A DNA stretch of 35,586 nucleotides from an uncultured Clostridia bacterium. Its GTDB lineage: Bacteria; Bacillota; Clostridia; Oscillospirales; Ruminococcaceae. The position numbers were made by a program, and so were the translations under genes. Positions within the stretch are counted from its first letter, which is position 1. Each line of letters opens with the position of its first letter. The stretch covers positions 1 through 35,586 of the forward strand of contig CANRNN010000017.1 of the NCBI GenBank assembly GCA_947632025.1. Direction: 5' to 3'. The notes below the pieces were generated by a model. That model made no database searches and was not told the origin of the DNA. It saw nothing but the letters and a program-made list of their open reading frames with translations. Below are positions 1-7,669 of this stretch, piece by piece.

Positions 1-96
1 ATAGTCCTCCTAAAAAGATAAAAAAGTTTTCGAGTGATCGGGGACTCGAAATAAACAAACGGAAAAGATCCGCTTGATTTATCTCCCCCTCATCAC

Positions 97-124
97 AAAA
101 AATGCGGTCAGCAGAACCGACCGC
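97..124 (-). terminator. Intrinsic terminator of the exonuclease-RT operon
   Basis: The arms GCGGTC (104-109) and GACCGC (119-124) form a 6-bp GC-rich stem with a 9-base loop. Read on the minus strand the stem is followed by a T run (the A run at 97-102 on the plus strand). It lies about 10 bases after the reverse transcriptase stop codon, so it ends that operon. An A/T run on the other side could also let it work in the plus direction. Confidence 0.8.
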
Positions 125-132
125 AAAAATTT

Positions 133-2220
133 TTATCCCCCTTTCCTCTTTATACCGTATTTCAGAATTATATACTCCATAAAATTTTCAAGCTCGAACA
201 CCGCGTTTTCCGGAAGCTTGCCATGCAATAAAACATCGGGAATATTAAGGCTCGACACGCCCTCCTCAACACGGTAAAACGATATTTCCTCCCTTTTCAG
301 ATCCAGACGCCGCATTTTATATCCCTCGGTAAGCCACGCCTCCGCTATCGAATTTACTGTGTTTTTGGAATACCACCACGGCTTGCGCTGCCTTGCAGAC
401 AGCGGAAGCTGATGCCCGTTGATTTTTTCTATTTCCCCGAACGTCAGCGCGACGGAAGCCGCCGTGCATTTCGCAAAGTACATTTTCAAATCGTAATATT
501 TCCAATGCGGACTAATTTCGCCTTTTTCGCCCTGATTTTTCTTTTTCTCAATGATTTTTTCGAGAGTTTCACAAACGTCATAAGGGCGCATAGTATCCGT
601 ATCCTTTTCGGTGCGTATTATTTCGTATTCGCTTGACGCGCATATCTCGTGAACATAAACCGAATTCGCGGCGGACGGACTTTTCGACGGATCAAGCAGC
701 ATAATAGTCCGCGGCTGGTCGTCGAGTATCGGTCTTCCGCAATAAAAGCACATACCGCCTTGTCTGTCCCATATTGTCCGATATTTTCCCGTAACGTTCT
801 TAATTTCCTTTTTGTGGGTCCGCTCCTCAAAATAATCGGTATCTACAAAAGGATTTGCTCCGGCACGGATCTTGTGATGACTCACAAGCACGGTGTCGCG
901 CAGCTTGTACAAACGCACGCTTTTATCATCGGGAAGCGCGTAGATATGTTCTCCGTCGGGCATTTTGTACCAGTATTTTGAAATGATCTTCGGCATCGGA
1001 AGCTTTGGATGCTTGAGCCGTGCTGCCTCCAGCAATGCCGACTGCAGAGCGGTATCCACCTTTTTAAACGCCTCGGCAGCGTCGGTGTAACGGTGATACG
1101 CTGCCCAGCCTTTCAACTTTTTATTTAGCGTTTCAATTAAATCGCGCTGTGATCTTCTGTTGTTTATCAAAGTGACCCTGAGTTCCGAAATAAAACGCTC
1201 GACCGCGCGTTCCGACGGATAAGCGTGGATATAACCGTTTTTGCGTATGTAAGTCCTTGAAAGAAAAGTAAATCCCTCTGTTACTCTGCATATTTTTGTC
1301 TTTTCCGGAGAAAGACGCAGCCCTCTTTCATCAAGGAAATTGATAAGGCATTCAAGTATTTTTTCCGCGTCACTTTGCGTTCGTGCTGTTATCATAACGT
1401 CGTCCGCGAAGCGTATCATATTTCCGTTTGAGTAATCAAGCTCGTCGCTTTTATCTGTCCCCTGTAAATTTCTGAATATCGTGGCTTGAAGCCCGTCAAG
1501 CACGAAATTTCCAAGATACGGAGAAATGCTGGAGCCCTCGGAAATTCCCGTGTCGGACGGCGGGAAAAGCTCTCCCGCAAAAACTATTCCTGCGTTCAGA
1601 AATTCACGCAGAACACTTTTGTCCATCGGAACGTGTTCCAGAAGCCAATCGTGATGTATGCTCGCGTAATATGACTTAATATCCGCGCATACCACGAATT
1701 CGGGAGCATTATCCTCTTCGAGCAGCTGCAAAATATATGCGTGCGCGTCCTGCGCCGAGCGCGCCGGACGAAACGCGAACGACTTATGATCCGCCCACGC
1801 TTCGACCACAGGCAGCAGTGAATACCCGTACAGGATACTCATCGCGCGGTCGTGGTATGTAGGTATCTGCGGACGTCTTTCCTTGCCCGAATTCTTTGCG
1901 GTTATGACTACTTGGCGCATGGGAGAAGCGTGATAATTTTTTGAGGTAAGAGAGATCGCCGCCTGCATTTTTTCGGCGGAGGTTTTCCACCTGACCTTGT
2001 CCACGCCCATACTCGCGTTGGAATCCGCCACTTTTTTTACGGCTAAACATTTTATATTTATATCGCGGACGATAATCTTTTGCAGGCGCTCTATCTCCTC
2101 GGAATTATGAGCGAACGCGGCAATCGTAAGCCGTTTTTGAAGATCCGAAAGTTTTGCCTCGGCTGCTTCCCAGTCGTTTTCGTCCCACATTTTTTCAAGA
2201 ATTTTATCGGGAATTATCAT
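133..2220 (-). CDS. Group II intron-like reverse transcriptase with degenerate HNH and DUF7662-like tail
   Basis: About 695 residues. The start at 2220 is chosen because a GGAGGTG site precedes it and the ATG overlaps the upstream gene's TGA (ATGA), which suggests translational coupling. A helical N-terminus leads into reverse transcriptase motifs: VCADIKSYYASI near residue 180 (first catalytic Asp) and RFADDV near 271 (the YADD-type motif). A GIIM/maturase-type region follows (about 336-420, with KLKGWAAYHRY). Near 491 is CFYC, paired with YVHEIC near 524: a zinc-finger HNH layout in which the usual His-His catalytic pair reads LLDP. The C-terminus (LPLSARQRKPWW ... ISFYRV) resembles the small DUF7662 domain, recognised from memory. 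No intron domain V/VI-like RNA is visible on either side, so this appears to be a stand-alone RT. A role in DNA repair or defence is inference. Confidence 0.85.
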   Translation of the reverse strand: MIIPDKILEKMWDENDWEAAEAKLSDLQKRLTIAAFAHNSEEIERLQKIIVRDINIKCLAVKKVADSNASMGVDKVRWKTSAEKMQAAISLTSKNYHASPMRQVVITAKNSGKERRPQIPTYHDRAMSILYGYSLLPVVEAWADHKSFAFRPARSAQDAHAYILQLLEEDNAPEFVVCADIKSYYASIHHDWLLEHVPMDKSVLREFLNAGIVFAGELFPPSDTGISEGSSISPYLGNFVLDGLQATIFRNLQGTDKSDELDYSNGNMIRFADDVMITARTQSDAEKILECLINFLDERGLRLSPEKTKICRVTEGFTFLSRTYIRKNGYIHAYPSERAVERFISELRVTLINNRRSQRDLIETLNKKLKGWAAYHRYTDAAEAFKKVDTALQSALLEAARLKHPKLPMPKIISKYWYKMPDGEHIYALPDDKSVRLYKLRDTVLVSHHKIRAGANPFVDTDYFEERTHKKEIKNVTGKYRTIWDRQGGMCFYCGRPILDDQPRTIMLLDPSKSPSAANSVYVHEICASSEYEIIRTEKDTDTMRPYDVCETLEKIIEKKKNQGEKGEISPHWKYYDLKMYFAKCTAASVALTFGEIEKINGHQLPLSARQRKPWWYSKNTVNSIAEAWLTEGYKMRRLDLKREEISFYRVEEGVSSLNIPDVLLHGKLPENAVFELENFMEYIILKYGIKRKGG

Positions 2221-2975
2221 AATTTCACCTCCAGCAATATCGGACAATGATCGGAGCCGTAGATTTCCGACAAGTGCCGCATTTCGGTAACTCCGTCAAG
2301 AAGTTCCTCCGAGATAAGAAAATAATCCAGCCGCCAGCCTCTGTCCTCGGAGCGCTTGTTCAGACGGTTGCTCCACCAGCTGTATTCGCGCTTGTCCGGA
2401 TTCAGCTCTCTGAAAACATCAACAAGCCTTAGATCCAGCAGGCTCTCCAGTCCCGAACGCTCGTCGGAAATATACCCCTGCATTTTCCAGTGCTGACGCT
2501 GATTTTCCTCGAAAAAATCTATCTCCTCGCGCACGACGTTGAAATCCCCGCAAAGTATCACGGGCTTTTCTCTCATAAGGCGTTCCACATATTTATAAAG
2601 CGCTTTGTCCCATTCCACGCGGAAAGCCCGACGTCTGAGATTCTGCTGAGAATTCGGGACATAAACATTGACGACATAGCAGCCGTCAAGCTCGGTCAGA
2701 ATTATCCTGCCCTCGTCGTCGTTTGCGCTGTCAAATCCGTTCAAAATTGCGATTGGTTCTTTTTTCGTGAGGACTGCCGTTCCGGAATAATTTTTTCGGT
2801 CGCTGGGATTCCAGAAATGGCAATAACCGTTGATTATTTCAGGCTTTGTGTCGGTTTTGATTTCCTGAATACATACCACATCGGGCTTCAGTTTTTTTAT
2901 TTCGGCGAATCCGTCGCCCGACAGCGCTGATAAAAGTCCGTTTACGTTCCACGAAATGATTTTAAGCTTTCCCAT
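2217..2975 (-). CDS. Exonuclease III family endo/exonuclease
   Basis: A 252-residue protein of about the usual family length. Start at 2975 (MGKLKIISWNVNG) with a GGAGG site 6 bases upstream; an upstream ATG lacks one. The metal-dependent phosphodiesterase signature residues are all present: Asn10 in SWNVNG, Glu38 in IQEIK, Asp144/Asn146 in GDFNVV, Asp217 in RLDYFL and the Asp242-His243 pair in GSDHCP. Family members (ExoIII, ExoA) cut DNA at abasic sites and remove 3' ends in base excision repair. It is the first gene of a two-gene operon and its TGA overlaps the reverse transcriptase start. An AP endonuclease produced together with an RT is unusual. It could be the general chromosomal repair enzyme that acquired an RT partner, or a dedicated partner. 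Confidence 0.9.
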   Translation of the reverse strand: MGKLKIISWNVNGLLSALSGDGFAEIKKLKPDVVCIQEIKTDTKPEIINGYCHFWNPSDRKNYSGTAVLTKKEPIAILNGFDSANDDEGRIILTELDGCYVVNVYVPNSQQNLRRRAFRVEWDKALYKYVERLMREKPVILCGDFNVVREEIDFFEENQRQHWKMQGYISDERSGLESLLDLRLVDVFRELNPDKREYSWWSNRLNKRSEDRGWRLDYFLISEELLDGVTEMRHLSEIYGSDHCPILLEVKL

Positions 2976-3015
2976 TTTATCCTCCTTAAATTTAAGAATT
3001 CCACAATACAATTAA

Positions 3016-3044
3016 ATTATAGCATAAAACGCGGTGCTTTTCAA
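3016..3044 (-). promoter_or_regulatory. Sigma-A promoter of the exonuclease-RT operon
   Basis: On the minus strand TTGAAA (3039-3044) and TATAAT (3016-3021) are separated by exactly 17 bases, about 40 bases before the exonuclease start. No operator-like repeat is visible beside it. The 300 bases between here and the tRNA promoter hold no convincing gene. Confidence 0.8.
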
Positions 3045-3303
3045 TCGTGCGTTTTTCGGGGAGGTGTAGGGACGTGATCCGGTCAATTGTAAGGAAGCGG
3101 CTGCAGCGCAAATTTTTGCATTGCTCTGAAAACTTCACGCGCCAAAGGTCGGACAGATTTATTCCGCATTTTGTAGAGTTAAGCCTTTGGGGGCAGAAAT
3201 ACGATTCTCAAAAGACCCGACAGAAACGGTCCGGCGAAGCCGAGATTCGGGATAAATAGGGCTGAATTGAGAAATAAATTCCGAAAAAAGTTTAAAAAAC
3301 CAC

Positions 3304-3332
3304 TTGACAAACGGAGAAAAGTGTGATATAAT
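3304..3332 (+). promoter_or_regulatory. Promoter of the tRNA-Pro gene
   Basis: A perfect consensus promoter: TTGACA (3304-3309), 17-base spacer, TATAAT (3327-3332), 15 bases before the mature tRNA 5' end. This strength is typical of stable RNA genes. Confidence 0.9.
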
Positions 3333-3347
3333 AATATAGTTAGAAAT

Positions 3348-3424
3348 CTGGGTGTGGCGCAGATTGGTAGCGCGCTACCTTGGGGTGGTAGAGGCCGCAG
3401 GTTCAAATCCTGTCACTCAGACCA
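3348..3424 (+). tRNA. tRNA-Pro (anticodon GGG)
   Basis: 77 bases including an encoded CCA. The acceptor stem pairs CTGGGTG (3348-3354) with CACTCAG (3414-3420) with one G-T pair, discriminator A. The anticodon stem is CTACC/GGTAG around the loop TTGGGGT, giving anticodon GGG; the T-loop GTTCAAATC is canonical. The last 24 bases are repeated at 15829-15852, and a degenerate copy is at 22828-22851, so this gene has been the integration target for more than one element. The gene stays intact because the element restores its 3' end. Confidence 0.95.
3401..3424. repeat. attL core (tRNA 3' end) of the mobilizable island
   Basis: The T-arm, acceptor and CCA of the tRNA (24 bases, beginning GTTCAAATCCTG and ending CTCAGACCA) recur exactly at 15829-15852. 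The two copies bound 12.4 kb that ends in a tyrosine integrase gene, the standard layout of a tRNA-targeted island. Confidence 0.92.
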
Positions 3425-3430
3425 TAGGTT

Positions 3431-3474
3431 AAACCGCTGTAAACCGTGTGAAACGGCGCTATACAGCGGTTTTT
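3431..3474 (+). terminator. Terminator after tRNA-Pro, supplied by the island
   Basis: AAACCGCTGTA (3431-3441) pairs with TACAGCGGTTT (3462-3472), followed by TTTT. It starts 7 bases after the tRNA, just inside the island, so the island appears to give the tRNA a new terminator in place of the original one now near 22872. Confidence 0.8.
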
Positions 3475-3526
3475 GCTTACTCAAAGCCGCAGGCGCGACT
3501 GCAAATTTGCAGTCAAAAATGCCTAT

Positions 3527-3569
3527 AATCACACGAAATTCCAAAGAAATCACACGAGAAAATCACACG
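3527..3569 (+). promoter_or_regulatory. Left integrase arm-type sites (three AATCACACG repeats)
   Basis: AATCACACG occurs at 3527-3535, 3548-3556 and 3561-3569, about 100-145 bases inside attL. Two more copies in the same orientation lie just inside attR. Short direct repeats at both ends of an island are what arm-type binding sites of tyrosine integrases look like. Function is inferred. Confidence 0.65.
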
Positions 3570-3607
3570 GACAGAGTGCATAAGTGAACCAAACCAGACA
3601 ATCGAAT

Positions 3608-3640
3608 AGCCGACGGGGCTGCTGCTCGGTCGGCTTTTTG
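3608..3640 (+). terminator. Hairpin terminator in the left end of the island
   Basis: AGCCGAC (3608-3614) pairs with GTCGGCT (3629-3635), followed by TTTTTGTGTTTTTT. It points inward. No plus-strand gene upstream inside the island needs it, so it may shield the hsdR end from tRNA read-through. The following 140 bases up to the hsdR stop contain another imperfect hairpin (about 3742-3773) and no gene. Confidence 0.65.
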
Positions 3641-3780
3641 TGTTTTTTCCTTTTTTTGACATCTCATTCATCAAACGCTGGTATTCACCTCTATTGGGTG
3701 CATATTTTAGAAAATACACAGATTTGGCTTTAGAGTGCACAAGCGCCGCTTTAATAGTTACAAGCGACGCTTTTCCTGTG

Positions 3781-6700
3781 TTATTTGTTGTCGGGGGTAT
3801 TGTTCTTCAAACTCTTATAGATCTCCTCAAGGAATATATCAAGCACCTCTTTCTTTATGTCATCATTTCCGAGAAGCATATTGAAAAATTCCTCGTTCTT
3901 GCTAAGTCCCTTTAACAGCGCGTCGTCAACTTCATCATAGTATGAGAATGTGAAATCACTTAATGAGTTTACATTTGCACTTGTCCGCAGCTTAGCGGAT
4001 TTAAGCATTATATCCCTGATTTGAAGCATAGCCTTGACTGTAAAATCTTGGTCATACGATTTGCCTGTTCTGCTGTTTATTTCGTTGATTATCTCCGAGA
4101 GCTTCTTTTCCTTGTCCTCGGTGAGATGAAAAGTATCGGAAACGGGGAGCTTTACCACGGGATTAGATTTGTGAGCGGGGTTTACAATTTCGCCTGTTTT
4201 CTTCTGCACAAAATTCGTTGCAGTTATCTTATCTTTCAAATCAAACCCGTTTCCGCCGCTTCTTACTTTCAGATATGAAACCAGATAGGACGCAAAATTG
4301 TATTTCTTGTGAAGCTCTGTATCTTCAAACGCCGAGATTTGAATTAAAAACTCGTAAAAGCGAACAAATTTTCTGAAATCCTGATACGCCTCTCTCTGCA
4401 CCAAAATGTCAAGCGCGTCAAATTTCTTTTTGGCTTTTGCAAGATAAGTGTTAATGTTCTTTTTGTCCGTGTTTGTAACGTCCGATTTGTAAATTATATC
4501 GTTAAATTTTTCTATGTCGTCATAATCCATAATAAAATAGCTGTCTATCTTTTGCTCGTTTTCGTAAACAAGCGAAGGATTTATGGTATTGCTGAGTATC
4601 GTTGTGGTATAGTAAGGCTCGAATGACTTTTCAATTTCCTCGTAAGTATTCACAAAATCGAGGATAAACACCTTTTTCTCATAAGGCGGACATATTCTGT
4701 TAAGCCGTGATAAGGTCTGAACGGCACTCACACCGCTCAGTTTTTTAAGTATGTACATAGCGCAAAGTTTCGGCTGGTCAAAGCCTGTCTGATACTTGTT
4801 TGCAACTATCATTACCTGATACCCGTCGGTATCAAAGTATTGCTGCGTCTTGGCGTCTGAGAAGCCGTTCAGCGAGCTTTCCGTACACACATATTCTTCA
4901 TCGTCCATATCAAGCTGTTTTCCCGTGACCTTTCCCGAAAAGGCGACGATAGGGCGCACGTCCGTATAGTTCTTGTTTTCAATGTATTTTAAAAACGCAT
5001 TGTAATACTTTACGGCTTCTGGACGAGAGCCTGTAACTACCATTGCTTTTGCGTTGCCGCCAAGCTCCGCGCCCACATAATTTCTGAAATGCTCTATAAT
5101 TATTTCCACGCGCTGCCCGATGTTGGTTTCGTGGAGCGCGGCAAACCGTGCAATTTTTCTTTTCGCGGCGGCAGTTTTATATTTAGGGTCGTCTGCAATC
5201 GCTTTGTTTATCTCATAGAATGTCGTATATGTGGTGTAGTTTTGCAATACGTCAAGAATAAATTCCTCCTCGATAGCCTGTTTCATTGAATAAATATGAA
5301 AAGCCTCGCACTGTCCTTTGGGAGTTACCGTTCCAAAAAGTTGAATTGTAGTCGGTTTTGGAGTTGCTGTAAATGCAAACATTGAAACGTTTGCCTGCTT
5401 GCCGTTTTTGGAGATTTCATCAACAATAAGGTCTTGCGTATCCATGTCAAAATCGCCGTTTTCGTAGTCTGTGTCGCTTCCAAGAGCCTTTGTGACAGCC
5501 GCCATATCTTTACCCGAAGTGGAGGAATGCGCTTCGTCAATAATTACGGCAAAACGCTTGTTTTTCAAGCCTTTTACCGCGCCCACAATATTAGGGAATT
5601 TCTGAATTGTAGTCGCAATTATTTTTGTGTTTCCTTTAAGCGCATTTGCAAGATCGGCAGAGCTGCATTTCTCGTCCATTACCTTGATAAGTCCCGTTTT
5701 ATGCTCCAAACCGAGAACAGCTTTTTGCAGTTGTCTGTCAACAACAACCCGGTCGGTAATAATAACAACATTGTCAAATATAATCTTGTCGTCTTCGTCG
5801 TGCAGCGAAGAAAGCCTATGTGCAAGCCAAGCGATAGAGTTCGTTTTGCCCGAACCCGCGCTGTGCTGAATAAGATAATTCTGCGACGTCTTGTTTATTT
5901 TTACATCGGCAATCAGCTTGCGAACGCAGTCAAGCTGATGATAGCGTGGGAAAATAACGTTTTCTTTTGTGACGGTCTTGCCTGTTTTCTCGTCTGTTGT
6001 CGTTTTAGCAGAGATGAAAATAAATTTCGACAGCAATTCAAGAACGGTGTCTGTTTTCAGCACATCGTCCCACATATAATGAACGCTGTAATTGTCTTTA
6101 AAAACGGGATTGCCCTTACCCGCATAAATGCCCTCGCCGTTGCCCATATTGAAAGGCAGAAAATATGTAGCCTCACCGTCGAGTTTTGTAGTCATATAGA
6201 CTTCGTTCAAATCCATAGCAAAGTTGACGATAACACCGTGCTTGAAGCTGAACAAGCGCGTTTTCGGACTTCTTTCTTTGCGGTATTGATAAATAGCGTC
6301 CTCGTAATTCTGTCCCGCAAGATTGCATTTCAGTTCAAAAGACATTATCGCAAAACCATTGAGGAAAATCACAAGGTCAACCCGCTCTTTATCGGAAGCC
6401 CAAACTTCCTCCATAACTGAAAAAATATTTTTCTGATACAGTGCCGAAAGCTTCTTGTTAAAGCCTGTCGCGGGTTTCGTGTAAAGCAAATCGAGCTTTA
6501 TGTTTGCAATTTCAACACCGTGCTTCAGCGCGTTCAAAAGACTGCTGTTCTTTTGCGTAATGAATCCGTTTATGTAGTTCACAAGCGTTTCGCGCAGGTT
6601 GTCCTTGTAAACCTTTTCCAAAGCCGCCATTTTGTCCGGCTGCGTGTCATAAAGGAATTTGAACAGCAGCTCGCGGTCAATCGCAAAAGCAGAGTCAAAG

Positions 6701-6789
6701 TTTTTAGCTTTGCGCTCAACATATCCATTTTCGACAAGACAGTCGATTATGTAGCGTTGGTACTCCTTTTCAGATAAAACGTTATTCAT
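3781..6789 (-). CDS. hsdR: Type I restriction enzyme, R (motor/nuclease) subunit
   Basis: 1002 residues, usual for HsdR. Start at 6789 (MNNVLSEKEY) is preceded by GGAGA; an upstream in-frame ATG lacks a site. The N-terminal nuclease core shows Asp138 and the Glu152-Leu-Lys154 triad. The helicase follows: Walker A SAGSGKT near 310, DEAH near 418 and TATP near 474. HsdR translocates DNA through HsdM2S complexes bound to unmethylated sites and cuts at a distance. It is the last gene of the operon, 13 bases after the HEPN-like gene. All key residues are present, so it should be active. Confidence 0.95.
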   Translation of the reverse strand: MNNVLSEKEYQRYIIDCLVENGYVERKAKNFDSAFAIDRELLFKFLYDTQPDKMAALEKVYKDNLRETLVNYINGFITQKNSSLLNALKHGVEIANIKLDLLYTKPATGFNKKLSALYQKNIFSVMEEVWASDKERVDLVIFLNGFAIMSFELKCNLAGQNYEDAIYQYRKERSPKTRLFSFKHGVIVNFAMDLNEVYMTTKLDGEATYFLPFNMGNGEGIYAGKGNPVFKDNYSVHYMWDDVLKTDTVLELLSKFIFISAKTTTDEKTGKTVTKENVIFPRYHQLDCVRKLIADVKINKTSQNYLIQHSAGSGKTNSIAWLAHRLSSLHDEDDKIIFDNVVIITDRVVVDRQLQKAVLGLEHKTGLIKVMDEKCSSADLANALKGNTKIIATTIQKFPNIVGAVKGLKNKRFAVIIDEAHSSTSGKDMAAVTKALGSDTDYENGDFDMDTQDLIVDEISKNGKQANVSMFAFTATPKPTTIQLFGTVTPKGQCEAFHIYSMKQAIEEEFILDVLQNYTTYTTFYEINKAIADDPKYKTAAAKRKIARFAALHETNIGQRVEIIIEHFRNYVGAELGGNAKAMVVTGSRPEAVKYYNAFLKYIENKNYTDVRPIVAFSGKVTGKQLDMDDEEYVCTESSLNGFSDAKTQQYFDTDGYQVMIVANKYQTGFDQPKLCAMYILKKLSGVSAVQTLSRLNRICPPYEKKVFILDFVNTYEEIEKSFEPYYTTTILSNTINPSLVYENEQKIDSYFIMDYDDIEKFNDIIYKSDVTNTDKKNINTYLAKAKKKFDALDILVQREAYQDFRKFVRFYEFLIQISAFEDTELHKKYNFASYLVSYLKVRSGGNGFDLKDKITATNFVQKKTGEIVNPAHKSNPVVKLPVSDTFHLTEDKEKKLSEIINEINSRTGKSYDQDFTVKAMLQIRDIMLKSAKLRTSANVNSLSDFTFSYYDEVDDALLKGLSKNEEFFNMLLGNDDIKKEVLDIFLEEIYKSLKNNTPDNK

Positions 6790-6802
6790 AATTGTTTCTC
6801 CT

Positions 6803-7669
6803 TTACAACATACTGTACAACTCAACGATTTGGTATAACATACAAAACAATTTTATACAATCTGCTCTTGTAATATCATCATAGTCATACATACTATGAA
6901 CTAACCAATGCCTGTTGATTGATGATGGAATATACCCATTCTGCTTATCTTGCCAATAGCTGTTATCAAAGAATTTTAACAAAGCAAAAGATAATGGGAT
7001 TAAAATATCCTTTTTTGCATCAAAGCAAACATCGTGCCTAATTGATTTGAAAAATTCTATAGTAGCTTTTCCGCGCTCATCATCTTTGGCTGATTTATTA
7101 AATGGAAATTCGCCGCTGAAGTACATTCCTTTAAAATTTTGTTGAATAACTTCTCCGTAGCATTTCCAACATTGGCTTATATTTCCCACATTTTCATTGG
7201 TTTTGAGGACTTGGTTTATGCTTACGGAATCAATAAGACCTGCGAGTAACACTGCGCTTGTAAAATATTCTTGCTTCAAATACAACTCAAACGCAAAATC
7301 GAGTTTTGCTTTATCCGAGTCAGTAAATTGATTATCTATCAACAGCACCAGTGCTTCGATTTCTCGTTCTTTAAAACACTCAGCTAATCCAACGTCTATT
7401 TCGCTTATGGGAACTTTGTTATTCAGATCTTTGAATGCCTTTCCTAATTCAATATTTTTTTCTTTCCATTTAGGCAGACACCATCCTATTTCTCCCAAAC
7501 AAGCCATCATAAATACAACATGTGCATTTGTCGCTTCTGACATTTCGTTAATTGTCTTTTCAGTATCCTGCTTAAAGTCTTGAAGCCATTTTTCTACGTT
7601 TGCTTCTATGAAATTCTCACTTTCAATTAGGTAATTAAGGAACAAACTATTCATTGGTTTCTTTGTCAT
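6803..7669 (-). CDS. HEPN-like protein embedded in the type I RM operon
   Basis: 288 residues from the ATG at 7669, chosen because GAGGT lies 8 bases before it; an ATG 6 bases further upstream is too close to that site. It overlaps the end of hsdS by 23 bases and ends 13 bases before hsdR. I do not recognise a named family. The C-terminal quarter has NRHWLVHSMY, an R-H-x3-H motif (about residues 253-258) matching the R-(N/D/H)-x3-H active-site pattern of HEPN ribonucleases, followed by a helix. The rest looks mainly alpha-helical. HEPN RNases are frequent in toxin and abortive-infection modules, including anticodon nucleases linked to type I RM systems. An RNase guarded by the RM complex is a reasonable inference. 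The gene looks more AT-rich than hsdM. Confidence 0.7.
   Translation of the reverse strand: MTKKPMNSLFLNYLIESENFIEANVEKWLQDFKQDTEKTINEMSEATNAHVVFMMACLGEIGWCLPKWKEKNIELGKAFKDLNNKVPISEIDVGLAECFKEREIEALVLLIDNQFTDSDKAKLDFAFELYLKQEYFTSAVLLAGLIDSVSINQVLKTNENVGNISQCWKCYGEVIQQNFKGMYFSGEFPFNKSAKDDERGKATIEFFKSIRHDVCFDAKKDILIPLSFALLKFFDNSYWQDKQNGYIPSSINRHWLVHSMYDYDDITRADCIKLFCMLYQIVELYSML

Noticed and set aside
1-3050. A mobile group II intron around the reverse transcriptase
   Set aside because: The RT is group II-like, but its 3' flank holds only an ordinary terminator, the 5' flank is an exonuclease gene with its own promoter, and no domain V-like hairpin is visible.
3354-3587. An open frame of 77 codons over the tRNA
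   Set aside because: It runs through the tRNA-Pro gene and island att/terminator sequence and has no ribosome site.
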